From positions 62,001-126,000 of the forward strand of contig NZ_BAFT02000068.1 of the NCBI RefSeq assembly GCF_000308475.2: a stretch of DNA of 64,000 nt, in the 5' to 3' direction. The position numbers and the translations under genes are program-made. Below the pieces are notes generated by a model, which was not told the origin of the DNA, searched no databases, and worked only from the letters and a program-made list of their open reading frames with translations. Positions 1 to 8,770 of this stretch are shown here, piece by piece. Positions within the stretch are counted from its first letter, which is position 1, and every line of letters starts with the position of its first letter. This stretch comes from Nocardia brasiliensis NBRC 14402 (GTDB taxonomy: Bacteria; Actinomycetota; Actinomycetes; Mycobacteriales; Mycobacteriaceae).

Positions 1-441
1 CTGAGCGAGTTCGCCAAGCGCTATCCCGCCGAGCTGTCCGGGGGCATGCAGCAGCGGGTCGCGATCGTGCGGGCGCTGGCGCCCAAGCCGTCGCTGCTGC
101 TGATGGACGAACCGTTCGGCGCGCTCGACGAGATGACGCGCGAGCGGATGCAGACCGAGTTGCTGCGGATCGCGGGCGAGACCGAGGCGGCGGTGGTGTT
201 CGTGACGCATTCCATCCCGGAGGCGGTGTTCCTGTCCGATCGGGTGGTGGTGATGTCGCCGCGGCCGGGGCGGATCACCGAGATCGTGCCGACCGGCGGC
301 TGGGGCCGTCGCGACGCCGCCGAGGCCGCCGACGACGTGCGTTCCAGCGCGGCGTTTTTCGAGGCGGTGGCCGCGGTACGGGAGGCGCTGCGCGGCGGGT
401 CGGGCGATACCGGTGCCGTCGCGGGGCGGGACGTGCGATGA
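1..441 (+). CDS. ABC transporter ATP-binding protein (5' truncated by window)
   Basis: This is the C-terminal 146 residues of a nitrate/sulfonate/thiamine-precursor type (SsuB/TauB-like) importer ATPase. The reading frame is open from base 1, so the start and Walker A lie upstream of the window. The ABC signature LSGGMQQR is followed by Walker B (LLLMDEPFGALD), and the H-loop histidine lies in VVFVTHSIPEA. The stop overlaps the permease start by four bases (ATGA), so the two are translationally coupled. The substrate is not deducible from this fragment. Confidence 0.93.
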   Translation: MSEFAKRYPAELSGGMQQRVAIVRALAPKPSLLLMDEPFGALDEMTRERMQTELLRIAGETEAAVVFVTHSIPEAVFLSDRVVVMSPRPGRITEIVPTGGWGRRDAAEAADDVRSSAAFFEAVAAVREALRGGSGDTGAVAGRDVR

Positions 442-1226
442 CGTCCTGGAAGTCGCTGCTGCCGTGGCGAATGGTGCTGCCGCCGTTGCTGTTCGGCGTC
501 GCCGGATTGCTGCTGTGGCAACTGCTCACCACCGTGGCCGGGGTGCCCTCGTTCCTGTTGCCCGCGCCGAGCGCGATCGCGAGCGAGTTCACCGGGAATT
601 TCGACCGCATCCGCGACGCGTCGACCGCGACCGGCACCAACGCGCTGCTCGGTCTGCTGGCCGGCGCCGTGCTCGGCATCGTCGCCGCCATGTTCGCCGT
701 GCGGTTCCAGCTGGTGGACGGCCTGCTCACGCCGCTCGCCGCCGCGGCGGCCGCGGTGCCGATCGTCGCCCTTGCGCCGCTGCTGAATTCGATGTACTCG
801 ACCACGACCGACACCCCGCGCCGGATGGTCGTCACCATCGTCGTGTTCTTCCCGATGTTCGTCAGCACGGCGCGCGGCCTGCGTCAGGTGCCGCAGGTGC
901 ACACCGACCTGATGACCTCGTACGCGGCGGGCGGCTGGCAGGTCACCCGCACGGTCCGGCTGCCCGCGGCGCTGCCGCACCTGTTCACCGGGCTGCGCAT
1001 CGCCGCGCCCGGCGCGGTGATCGCGGCCGTCATCGCCGAGTATTTCGGCGGCCTGCAGAACGGGCTCGGCAGCCGGATCACCTCGGCCGCCGCCAATACC
1101 GCCTATCCACGCGCATGGGCCTACGTGGTCGGCGCCATGCTCGTCGGCCTGCTGTTCCTCGCCGCCGTACTGGTCCTCGAACAACTCACCCGTAAACCCC
1201 GCACCACCCTCTGGAGAACCCGATGA
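438..1226 (+). CDS. ABC transporter permease
   Basis: A 262-residue inner-membrane permease of the BPD_transp_1 family. There is a hydrophobic first helix around residues 12-34 and further membrane segments through to the C-terminus. The cytoplasmic EAA-type loop that contacts the ATPase is visible around residues 160-180 (AAGGWQVTRTVRLPAALPHL). The start overlaps the ATPase stop (ATGA) and the stop overlaps the next ATG in the same way, so ATPase, permease and binding protein form one coupled operon. Family size and layout match SsuC/ThiX-type permeases. Confidence 0.92.
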   Translation: MTSWKSLLPWRMVLPPLLFGVAGLLLWQLLTTVAGVPSFLLPAPSAIASEFTGNFDRIRDASTATGTNALLGLLAGAVLGIVAAMFAVRFQLVDGLLTPLAAAAAAVPIVALAPLLNSMYSTTTDTPRRMVVTIVVFFPMFVSTARGLRQVPQVHTDLMTSYAAGGWQVTRTVRLPAALPHLFTGLRIAAPGAVIAAVIAEYFGGLQNGLGSRITSAAANTAYPRAWAYVVGAMLVGLLFLAAVLVLEQLTRKPRTTLWRTR

Positions 1227-2365
1227 CCCGATCCACCAAGCGATTCCGTGCCTGTCTCGCGCTGGTCACGCTGGCCGCGGCCGCGCTGACCGGCTGCAGT
1301 ACCACCGACGGCGGCTCGACCACCACGGCCGACGGCCGCACCAAGGTCCGGCTCCAGTTGCAGTGGTTCAAGCAGGGCCAGTTCGCCGGCTATCTGGCCG
1401 CGGTCGATCAGGGCTTCTACCAAGAGCAGGGCTTGTCGGTCGAAATCCTGGACGGCGGAACGGATATCGTGCCGCAGACCGTGCTGGCGCAGGGACAGGC
1501 CGACTACGCGATCGCCTGGGTGCCCAAGGCGCTCGCCTCCCGCGAGGCGGGGGCGGGCATCACCGAGGTCGCGCAGATCTTCCAGCGCTCGGGCACCAAA
1601 CAGGTGTCGTTCAAGTCGGAGAACATCGCGGGCCCCGCCGCGCTGCGCGGCAAGACGGTCGGAAACTGGGGCTACGGCAACGAGTTCGAGCTGTTCGCGG
1701 GCATGACCAAGGCGGGCATCGACCCGGCGAAGGACGTCAAACTGGTGCAGCAGCAGTTCGACATGAACGCCTTCCTCGCCAAGGACATCGCCGCCGCCCA
1801 GGCCATGTCGTACAACGAGTACGCCCAGCTGCTGGAGACGAAGAACCCGGCGACCGGAAAGCTCTACACCGCAGACGATTTCACCACCATCGACTGGAAC
1901 GAGCAGGGCGTCGCGATGCTGCAGGACGCCATCTGGGCCAACACCGAGAAGCTGCAGGACCCGAAATACCAGGAGCAGACCACGAAATTCGTCGCGGCGT
2001 CGCTGAAGGGCTGGGCCTTCTGCCGCGACAACGTCGACAAGTGCCGCGACATCACCGTCGCCGCGGGCAGCACCCTGGGCGCCTCCCATCAGCAGTGGCA
2101 GATCAACGAGGTGAACAAGCTGATCTGGCCCTCGCCCGCCGGCATCGGCATGGTGGACAAGGCCGCGTGGGATCGCACGGTGCAGATCGCCAAGGACACC
2201 AAGAACCAGGAGGGTGTCACGGTCCTGAAGCAGGATCCGGACGCGAGCGCGTACACGAACGAATACGTCACCAAGGCACTGGAACTGCTGAAGTCCGGTG
2301 GCACCGACGTGACCGGCGCGGGCTACGCGCCGAGCCCGGTCACGCTGAACGAAGGAGGCAAATAA
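1223..2365 (+). CDS. ABC transporter substrate-binding lipoprotein (NMT1/THI5-like)
   Basis: A 380-residue solute-binding protein. The N-terminus is a lipoprotein signal (positive residues, hydrophobic stretch, lipobox LTGC with Cys25), so it should be anchored outside the membrane. The mature part begins VRLQLQWFKQGQFAGYLAA and continues with DQGFYQEQGLSVEI, the layout of the NMT1/THI5 family (ThiY/SsuA-like), which binds pyrimidines, sulfonates or nitriles. It is coupled by ATGA overlap to the permease and followed one base later by an aminotransferase, which suggests an amine-containing ligand (inference). Confidence 0.9.
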   Translation: MTRSTKRFRACLALVTLAAAALTGCSTTDGGSTTTADGRTKVRLQLQWFKQGQFAGYLAAVDQGFYQEQGLSVEILDGGTDIVPQTVLAQGQADYAIAWVPKALASREAGAGITEVAQIFQRSGTKQVSFKSENIAGPAALRGKTVGNWGYGNEFELFAGMTKAGIDPAKDVKLVQQQFDMNAFLAKDIAAAQAMSYNEYAQLLETKNPATGKLYTADDFTTIDWNEQGVAMLQDAIWANTEKLQDPKYQEQTTKFVAASLKGWAFCRDNVDKCRDITVAAGSTLGASHQQWQINEVNKLIWPSPAGIGMVDKAAWDRTVQIAKDTKNQEGVTVLKQDPDASAYTNEYVTKALELLKSGGTDVTGAGYAPSPVTLNEGGK

Positions 2366-2366
2366 C

Positions 2367-3674
2367 TTGGTAGATCACGTCTTCTATCCGTGGAGCGCAC
2401 AGGCCGAGCTGAATCCGGTGCCGATCACGGGTGCCTCCGGCGCGTATTTCTGGGACGACCAGGGCAACCGCTACCTCGACTTCTGCTCGCAGATGGTCAA
2501 TGTCAATATCGGGCACCAGCATCCGGACATCGTCGCGGCGATCGTCGCGCAGGCGCAGGTGCTCACCACCATCTCACCGACCATGGGCAACGAGGTGCGC
2601 AGCGAACTGGCCCGGCTCATCGTCGAGCGGGCGCCGGGCGACCTGAACCGCATCCTGTTCACCACCGGCGGCGCGGAGGCCATCGAGCACGCGGTGCGCC
2701 TGGCGCGCAGTTTCACCGGCCGCACCAAGATGTTGTCCGCGTACCGCTCCTATCACGGCGGCACCGGCACCGCGATCGGTCTGACCGGGGAGCCGCGGCG
2801 CTGGGGCGCGGAGCCGACGAACGTCGACGTGGTCCGGTTCTTCGGGCCGTATCCGTACCGATCCCCTTGGGGCACAAGCTCTCCCGAGGAAGAGACGGCC
2901 GCCGCGCTGAACCACCTGCGGCAGGTGATCGAGCTGGAAGGCCCGCAGAACATCGCGGGCTTGATCCTGGAAACGGTGGTCGGCACCAACGGTGTGCTGA
3001 TCCCGCCGCCGGGTTACCTGGCGGGTGTGCGCGCGCTGTGCGACGAGTTCGGCATCGTCTACATCGCCGACGAGGTGATGGTCGGCTTCGGCCGGATCGG
3101 GGAGTGGTTCGCGGTGCGCGCCTTCGACGTCGCGCCCGACCTCATCACCTTCGCCAAAGGCGTGAATTCGGGCTACGTTCCGCTCGGCGGTGTGCTCATC
3201 GCCGAACGGATCGCGCAGCGCTACGACCACACCGTCTATCCCGGCGGGCTCACCTATGCGGGACATCCGCTGGCGTGTGCGGCCGGGGTCGCCTCGATCG
3301 GGGTCTTCGAACGAGACGGTATCCTCGAGCATGTGCGCTCGGTCGGTGCGGACGTGCTCGGAAAAGGCCTGCACGAGTTGGCTACCCGGCATCCCAGCGT
3401 CGGCGAGGTGCGCGGGCTCGGCTTCTTCTGGGCGCTGGATCTGGTCCGCGACCCGCAGACCCGGGAACCGTTGATCCCGTTCGCCGCTGCGGGGGCGGCC
3501 GCCGAGCCGATGGCGAAGGTGACCGCCGCCGCGAAGGCGCGGGGGCTGTGGCCGTTCAACGCGGGCAACCGTTTTCAGATCGCGCCACCGCTCACCACCT
3601 CGGCGGACGAACTGCGCCTCGGCCTGGAGATCGTCGACGAGGTCCTGGAGGTCGCCGACGCCTACGTGCGGTGA
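2367..3674 (+). CDS. Class III PLP-dependent aminotransferase
   Basis: A 435-residue fold-type I aminotransferase (omega-amino acid/taurine-pyruvate class). The PLP-binding aspartate is D235 in IADEVMVGFG and the Schiff-base lysine is K264 in TFAKGVNSGYVPLGG; the cofactor phosphate region is TTGGAEAIEHAV (99-110). The start is TTG at 2367, one base after the lipoprotein stop, with a strong GAAGGAGG ribosome site at 2351-2358 inside the preceding gene. Its place as last gene of the ABC importer operon suggests that it deaminates the imported compound. The substrate is unknown. Confidence 0.9.
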   Translation: MVDHVFYPWSAQAELNPVPITGASGAYFWDDQGNRYLDFCSQMVNVNIGHQHPDIVAAIVAQAQVLTTISPTMGNEVRSELARLIVERAPGDLNRILFTTGGAEAIEHAVRLARSFTGRTKMLSAYRSYHGGTGTAIGLTGEPRRWGAEPTNVDVVRFFGPYPYRSPWGTSSPEEETAAALNHLRQVIELEGPQNIAGLILETVVGTNGVLIPPPGYLAGVRALCDEFGIVYIADEVMVGFGRIGEWFAVRAFDVAPDLITFAKGVNSGYVPLGGVLIAERIAQRYDHTVYPGGLTYAGHPLACAAGVASIGVFERDGILEHVRSVGADVLGKGLHELATRHPSVGEVRGLGFFWALDLVRDPQTREPLIPFAAAGAAAEPMAKVTAAAKARGLWPFNAGNRFQIAPPLTTSADELRLGLEIVDEVLEVADAYVR

Positions 3675-3757
3675 GCGGTCCGCGCGGCGTCCCCGCCGCG
3701 CGGCCGTTTCCCGCTAGATTCGAGCAGTCCCGTCCCGGAAGTCTTCCAGGAGCCGGC

Positions 3758-5293
3758 ATGACTGATACCGCAGCACGGCCCGAGCTCGAACCGGCCGCCG
3801 ACTACCGCCCGCCGCTCGCGACGGCATGGCTCACCGTCCTCGGCGCGGTCTCGACGGCCGTGCTGCTGTTCGCCACGAGCCGCTACGACTATTTCGGCGA
3901 CGAGCTGTATTTCCTGGCGGCCGGGCGGCACTTCTCCTTCGGCTATGCCGATCAGGGCCCGGTGCTGCCGCTGCTGGCCCGGGCGATGGACATTCTCGCG
4001 CCGGGCTCGTTCTTCGTACTGCGGCTGCCCGCCGTCGTGCTCACCGTGCTGGCGATCGTGCTCACCGCGGCGATCGCGCGCGAATTCGGCGGCGGGCGCA
4101 GCGCGCAGCTCGGTGCTGCGATCGCATACGCGACCTCGCCGTTCCTGCTGCTGCAAGGCAAGATGCTGACGACCAACGCGGTGGACACGGCGCTGTGGGT
4201 GATCATCACCTGGCTGGTGGTGCGCTGGGTGCGCACCCGGCGCGACGCCCTGCTGCTGTGCGCCGCCCTGGTGACCGCGGTCGACATGCAGGTGAAGTGG
4301 TTGATCCCGTTCTTCTGGCTCGCGGTCGCGGTGACCTCGCTGGTCTGCGGACCGCGCGAGCTGGTGCGCAGGCCGCTGCTGTGGCTCGGCGGCGCGATCG
4401 TGGTGCTGGCGACGGTGCCGACGCTGATCTGGCAGTCCCGCCACGACTGGCCGCAGCTGGCGATGGGCGGGGTGATCAGCGGCGAGCAGGGGATCCTCGG
4501 TGGGCGGCTGATGTTCCTACCGCTCGCCGTGCTGACCGCGGGTTACCTGGGCGCGGTGGTGCTGCTCTACGGCGTGTGGTCGCTGCTGCGCAATCCCCGG
4601 TTGCGGCCGTACCGATTTCTCGGCTGGACCCTGGTGCTGCTGGTCGCGCTCTTCTTGGTGATCGGCGGCCGGATCTACTACGTGGCCGGAATGTACGGCG
4701 TGGTGCTGGCCGCGGGCGCGGTCGGGTTGGCCGAGCTGGTGCGGGGGCTCGGCCCGGCCGGGCGACGGGCCGCAATCGTGGCGGGGGCGGCGCTCGCGCT
4801 CGCGGCGACGATGTTCGTGCTGTGGTCGACGCCGTGGCGTGCCGCGTCGGCGATCCGCCCGCCCGCCGACGACGCCGAGGCCACGATCAACATCGGCGTC
4901 TACGGCGAGTTCGGCTGGACCGAGCTGACCGACGCTGTCACCGGGGTGGTTCGATCGCTACCGCCCGCAGCGCGTGCCGGAGCGGTGATCGTCACCGACA
5001 CCTATTGGCAGGCAAGCGCTTTGGACCAGTTCGCGCGAGCCGAACTGCCGCCCGTCTACAGTCCGAGCCGGGGTTACGGCTATTTCGGCACGCCGCCGGA
5101 CGACGCGACGGTGGTGATCGCCGTCGCGCTCAACGAGGCCTTCCTGCGCTGGGACTTCGACCGGGTCGAGCCGGTCGCCAAGGTCGATTCGCGGATCGGC
5201 TACCCCGGCAACACCCAGAACGTCGTCGTCTGGAAATGTGCCGGGCTACGCCATCCGTGGTCGCAGGTGTGGCCGACGCTGATGCACCTGTAG
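3758..5293 (+). CDS. Glycosyltransferase family 39-like integral membrane protein
   Basis: A 511-residue polytopic membrane protein of the ArnT/PMT (GT39) type, which transfers sugars from polyprenyl-phosphate donors on the outer membrane face. The early loop has the acidic pair expected for catalysis (YDYFGDELYFLAAGRHF, about residues 42-58) followed by DQGPVLPLLARA. Roughly ten hydrophobic segments follow, then a soluble tail (about 370-511). ATG at 3758 is chosen because it sits behind CCAGGAGCC; the frame is open far upstream only as a shadow of the aminotransferase. It stands as a single gene convergent with the lipid kinase. Confidence 0.85.
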   Translation: MTDTAARPELEPAADYRPPLATAWLTVLGAVSTAVLLFATSRYDYFGDELYFLAAGRHFSFGYADQGPVLPLLARAMDILAPGSFFVLRLPAVVLTVLAIVLTAAIAREFGGGRSAQLGAAIAYATSPFLLLQGKMLTTNAVDTALWVIITWLVVRWVRTRRDALLLCAALVTAVDMQVKWLIPFFWLAVAVTSLVCGPRELVRRPLLWLGGAIVVLATVPTLIWQSRHDWPQLAMGGVISGEQGILGGRLMFLPLAVLTAGYLGAVVLLYGVWSLLRNPRLRPYRFLGWTLVLLVALFLVIGGRIYYVAGMYGVVLAAGAVGLAELVRGLGPAGRRAAIVAGAALALAATMFVLWSTPWRAASAIRPPADDAEATINIGVYGEFGWTELTDAVTGVVRSLPPAARAGAVIVTDTYWQASALDQFARAELPPVYSPSRGYGYFGTPPDDATVVIAVALNEAFLRWDFDRVEPVAKVDSRIGYPGNTQNVVVWKCAGLRHPWSQVWPTLMHL

Positions 5294-5303
5294 CTGCGCG
5301 GGA

Positions 5304-6779
5304 TCAGCGCTGCTCGTCCGGCTCCCGGAACACCGCCAGTGCGGCGGGACGGCTGGCGAAGGCCAAATGCTTTGCCCGGTGGTTTACTTCGCCGTCGGTG
5401 GCCAGCGAGACCGGCGCGCCGTCGACCTGCACATCGAGCCGCGCGACGCGGCGGTGCACGTAGGTGGTCGAGCGGTCCAGCGTGCCGGTGAACGTGGCCC
5501 AGATCAGGCGTGTGCGCGAAAAGCGAAGGTCCGCACGCAGATACCGGATATCCATGGTGCCGTCGTGCAGCCGCGGTCGCGACATCGGGATCTGATCCGC
5601 CGGGTGGTACGCGCCGTTGCCGACGAACAGCATCCACAGCGCGCTGCGCTTGCCGTCGATCTCGGCGTGCAGCGGGGCGGCGCGGAACAGCACGCGCAGC
5701 ATCGCGAAACCGGCCGCGGGCCACTTGCCGATCCGGCGTTCCCACCGTTCCCGCAGGCGCACGAAATCCGGGTAGCCGCCGAGGCTGGCGGTGTTGACGA
5801 ACATCCGATCCTGCTCGTCGTCCAGCTGGACGCGCGCGGTGTCGACGAGCACGACCTGGCCGGAGTCCAGGGCGGTGAACGTGGTCTCCGGATCCTCCAC
5901 GCCGACGTCGCGGGCGAAGTGGTTGAGCGTGCCGCCCGCGAACACGGCCAGTGGAAGACCGTGCTGCACAGCGGTTTCCGCGAGCGCCGAGACGGTGCCG
6001 TCACCACCGAGCACGCCGAGTGCGGTGACGCCGTGCCGCCGTACCCGGTCCTCGATCGCCGCGTCCAGATCGCCGTCGCCGACCTCGAGCACCTGCGCCT
6101 CGGGCAGGCGGGCGCGCAGCTGATCCAGCGATTCGGTGCCGGTGCCGCTGCCCGAGGCCGGGTTCACCACCAGCAGCAGCCCCCGCCCGGCGGGCAGCGG
6201 CTCGAGCCGTTTCGCCGGGCCCAGCGAGGCCGGTTCGTCCGCGCGCACCGCCCACCAGCGGCGGGTGGCCAGCGCGACACCGGAACCGAGCGCCGCCCCG
6301 ACCACCACGTCGGAGGGCCAGTGCACGCCGATGTGCACGCGCGAGTACGCCACCGCCGCGGCGACCGGCGCGAGCACCGCGGCGGTCGCGGGCGATTCCA
6401 GCGCGACCGCGGTGGTGAAGGCCGCCGCGGACGCGGAGTGACCCGACGGGAAGGACGAGGACCGCGGCGGTTTGACCAACCGGCGCAACTCGGGCACCGC
6501 GTCGACCGGCGGTCGCCGGCGCGGGAACAGCGGTTTGGCGACGCCGTTGGCCAGTGCGCTGGCCAAGCCGACCGCCACCAGTCCCCGGACCGCGCCGCGC
6601 CGCTGCGCGCGCCCGCCCGCGACGAAAAGCCCTGCGGCGACGGCCATCCAGAGCTTGCTGTGGTTGGCGCTCAGGCTGAGCTCGCGCAGCAGATCGTCGG
6701 CGGGGCTCGGCGGAATCTGGGCGGCGTGCTCGACGAGCCTGCGGTCCAGTGCGTTGATGGATTTACGTCTGTGCGGCAT
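5304..6779 (-). CDS. PAP2 phosphatase-diacylglycerol kinase fusion protein
   Basis: A 491-residue two-domain lipid enzyme. The N-terminal half is a PAP2 phosphatase with all three motifs: KPLFPRRRPP, PSGHSASA and SRVHIGVHWPSD. The C-terminal half (from about residue 200) is a diacylglycerol kinase/sphingosine kinase-like catalytic domain with the nucleotide motif GGDGTVSALAE. Fusions of this kind are known in actinobacteria; they combine phosphatidate dephosphorylation with lipid phosphorylation. The ATG at 6779 begins MPHRRKSINALDRR; in-frame codons further upstream lack coding character. Confidence 0.88.
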   Translation of the reverse strand: MPHRRKSINALDRRLVEHAAQIPPSPADDLLRELSLSANHSKLWMAVAAGLFVAGGRAQRRGAVRGLVAVGLASALANGVAKPLFPRRRPPVDAVPELRRLVKPPRSSSFPSGHSASAAAFTTAVALESPATAAVLAPVAAAVAYSRVHIGVHWPSDVVVGAALGSGVALATRRWWAVRADEPASLGPAKRLEPLPAGRGLLLVVNPASGSGTGTESLDQLRARLPEAQVLEVGDGDLDAAIEDRVRRHGVTALGVLGGDGTVSALAETAVQHGLPLAVFAGGTLNHFARDVGVEDPETTFTALDSGQVVLVDTARVQLDDEQDRMFVNTASLGGYPDFVRLRERWERRIGKWPAAGFAMLRVLFRAAPLHAEIDGKRSALWMLFVGNGAYHPADQIPMSRPRLHDGTMDIRYLRADLRFSRTRLIWATFTGTLDRSTTYVHRRVARLDVQVDGAPVSLATDGEVNHRAKHLAFASRPAALAVFREPDEQR

Positions 6780-6861
6780 CGAGGCGAGTGTATCCAGCGA
6801 CGCGGCGCTCAAACGGTGTCGCCACGCACCGTCCACGACGCGTGCTGGGTAGCCTGCCGGT

Positions 6862-7230
6862 ATGACTTCTGGACAGACCGAGATCTGGCACAACCCGCGG
6901 TGCACCAAGAGCCGCAACGCCACCACGCACCTGGACGAGGCGGGCGTCGAATACAAGGTGCGGCGCTACCTCGACGAGCCGCCCACCGCCGAGGAATTGC
7001 GCGCGGTGCTGGCGCGGCTCGGCGCCGAACCGTGGGATATCACGCGCACCGGCGAGCAGGTGGCCAAGGACCTCGGCATGGCGCAGTGGGGCCGCACCGC
7101 TGCCGACCGGGACCGCTGGATCGCGGCGCTGGCCGAGCACCCGAAACTGATCCAGCGGCCCATCGTGCTCACCGCCGACGGCGGCGCGGTCGTGGCCCGC
7201 GACGAGGACACGTTGCGCTCGCTGGGCTGA
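6862..7230 (+). CDS. ArsC/Spx-family protein (arsenate reductase-like)
   Basis: A 122-residue thioredoxin-fold protein of the ArsC/YffB family. The N-terminus IWHNPRCTKSRNA carries the single redox cysteine (C14) in the HNPxCxxSR motif of glutaredoxin-dependent arsenate reductases. The region around LSEHPKL of ArsC corresponds here to LAEHPKLIQRPIVL, which carries the conserved arginine. No ars operon neighbours are present, so a general thiol-reductase role is equally possible. It is divergent from the PAP2-kinase gene. Confidence 0.88.
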   Translation: MTSGQTEIWHNPRCTKSRNATTHLDEAGVEYKVRRYLDEPPTAEELRAVLARLGAEPWDITRTGEQVAKDLGMAQWGRTAADRDRWIAALAEHPKLIQRPIVLTADGGAVVARDEDTLRSLG

Positions 7231-7269
7231 TCCGACCCACCCCGTCGGCTCCGCCTCCTGCCATCCCCT

Positions 7270-7318
7270 GGGACCCACTGAATTCCGGGTCCCTACCGGG
7301 GCGAATCAGGCGGTAGGG
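7270..7318 (+). promoter_or_regulatory. Two overlapping, mutually exclusive hairpins upstream of the AIM24 gene
   Basis: GGGACCC (7270-7276) pairs with GGGTCCC (7287-7293). CCCTACC (7291-7297) pairs with GGTAGGG (7312-7318). The two stems share CCC at 7291-7293, so only one can form at a time. The second stem's right arm lies ten bases before the AIM24 ATG and could mask the ribosome site; the first could also act as terminator of the ArsC-like gene. Function is inferred from geometry only. Confidence 0.35.
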
Positions 7319-7327
7319 TCGCCATTC

Positions 7328-8008
7328 ATGAAGGTACAGTTGCGCCACAACCCGGCCTCGACCATCGCGCGGTGCTTCCTCGCGGGTGGCGAGCCGATGC
7401 GGGTCGAGAGCGGCGCCATGGTCGCCCACTCGGCGGGAGTCACGTTGCAGGCCAAGGCCGAAGGCGGCATCTTGGCGGGGCTGAAGCGGTCGGTGCTGGC
7501 GGGTGAATCGTTCTTCGTCTCCACGTTCACCGCGCCGCAGCAGGGCGGCTGGGTGGACGTGGCGCCCGCGCTGCCCGGCGACATGCTGAACTTGCAGATC
7601 ACCCAGGATCGGCCGTTCTTCATCAGCCGTGGCGGCTGGATCGCGAATTCCCATGGCGTGCAGGTGGAAAGCAAGTGGGGCGGTTTCGCGAACCTGTTCG
7701 GCGGCGAGGGCGGCTTCGGTCTGCGCGCGCACGGCGACGGTGAGATCGTGGTCGGCGTGTTCGGTGCGATCGATGTCATCGATCTGCAACCGGGCGAGCC
7801 GATCACCATCGACACCGGGCACGTGGTGGCCTACGACCTGTCGATGAACTTCACCATCCGGCGCGCGGTGGTGGGGCGGTCGATCCAGTCGATGAAGTCC
7901 GGCGAGGGCTTCGTGTTCGACTTCGTCGGTCCGGGCCGGGTGCTGCTGCAGACCCGCAACCCCGGGGCGTTCGCCGCGTGGGCCAGTTCGGTAGCCTCCT
8001 CCGGATAA
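7328..8008 (+). CDS. AIM24/TIGR00266-family protein
   Basis: A 226-residue beta-rich protein of the AIM24 family (TRAP-like fold). The opening MKVQLRHNPASTIARCFLA, the glycine-rich core (AEGGILAGLKRSVLAGESFF) and GWIANSHGVQ are the family's recognisable stretches. The biochemical role of bacterial members is not established. No signal peptide is visible, so it is probably cytosolic or peripheral. It is preceded by an overlapping hairpin pair and followed by a tiny amphipathic-peptide ORF. Confidence 0.85.
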   Translation: MKVQLRHNPASTIARCFLAGGEPMRVESGAMVAHSAGVTLQAKAEGGILAGLKRSVLAGESFFVSTFTAPQQGGWVDVAPALPGDMLNLQITQDRPFFISRGGWIANSHGVQVESKWGGFANLFGGEGGFGLRAHGDGEIVVGVFGAIDVIDLQPGEPITIDTGHVVAYDLSMNFTIRRAVVGRSIQSMKSGEGFVFDFVGPGRVLLQTRNPGAFAAWASSVASSG

Positions 8009-8074
8009 CCGGGCGGCGACATCGCGGTCGTCGATGCTCCGGTGCCCAATGACAGCGCCAACGTTCGGAGAATC

Positions 8075-8146
8075 ATGGAATTGCTCGAGGTCGTCGCCAA
8101 CATCTTCACCAACATCCTGTCGCTCGGCAGCGGCAGCGCGGCCTGA
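8075..8146 (+). CDS. Putative 23-residue amphipathic peptide
   Basis: ATG at 8075 follows a clear CGGAG site (8066-8070) at good spacing. The peptide starts MELLEVVANIFTNILSLG and ends with a small Gly/Ser/Ala tail. Hydrophobic residues fall at 3,4,6,7,10,11,14,15 and 17, a classic amphipathic helix with two glutamates on the polar side. A short hairpin (GTGCGC 8166-8171, GCGCAC 8176-8181) follows. This resembles small membrane-active or porin-type peptides such as corynebacterial PorA/PorH in general character; no homology is claimed. It could be chance. Confidence 0.4.
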   Translation: MELLEVVANIFTNILSLGSGSAA

Positions 8147-8181
8147 TCGCACAGTCGGAGTAGGGGTGCGCGTCAGCGCAC

Positions 8182-8718
8182 TCAGGTGAGCAGGTCGTCG
8201 ACGAGGATCCGGGTGTCCGGCACGAAGGGCCAGTCCGGATCGGCCAGGTGGGCGCGCAGTTGCGCATCGGTCCACCACCACCCGTCGGCGATCTCCTCCG
8301 GCTGGTGCCGGATCGGTCCGTCGGAGCGGATCTCGTAGGCGAACAGGTGACAGCGCATCGGGCGTCCCTGCCATTCGCCGTCCCAGGACACCGTGCCCGC
8401 CGGCTCGGCGGGCAACGCCACACCCGTGATGCCGAGTTCTTCGGCCAGTTCGCGCACCGCCGTCTCGCGCGGCGTTTCCGCCGGCCCCACCACGCCGCCC
8501 GCGAGGCAGTCGTGCATGCTCGCGAAAACCATCTTGGTGTCGGTGCGCCGATGCACGTAGATCCGGGTGCCGTCGCCGGAGCGGACCAGTACGCCCGCGC
8601 TGGCGTGCCAGAGTCCGTCCCGATACACCTCGGCCCGGTCGGCGGCGCCGACCGAACGACCCGCCGCGTCGTAGACGGCGATCATCTCGGACTTCTGCTG
8701 GACCCGTTCGGCTGCCAC
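8182..8718 (-). CDS. NUDIX hydrolase (YfcD-like)
   Basis: A 178-residue NUDIX enzyme. The Nudix box is intact around GGVVGPAETPRETAVRELAE followed by ELGI (G-x5-E-x7-REUxEExGU), and the preceding IYVHRRTDTK resembles YfcD/isopentenyl-diphosphate isomerase-like members. GTG at 8718 (MAAERVQQKSEM) is preferred because family members have about a dozen residues before the first strand; ATG at 8685 is an alternative. Substrate unknown. It is divergent from the Ddn-like gene. Confidence 0.82.
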   Translation of the reverse strand: MAAERVQQKSEMIAVYDAAGRSVGAADRAEVYRDGLWHASAGVLVRSGDGTRIYVHRRTDTKMVFASMHDCLAGGVVGPAETPRETAVRELAEELGITGVALPAEPAGTVSWDGEWQGRPMRCHLFAYEIRSDGPIRHQPEEIADGWWWTDAQLRAHLADPDWPFVPDTRILVDDLLT

Positions 8719-8770
8719 CGCTCGAGGGTAACGTGAGCGCAGCAGGCTATCCGCAGAGAGGATCGCGCAC

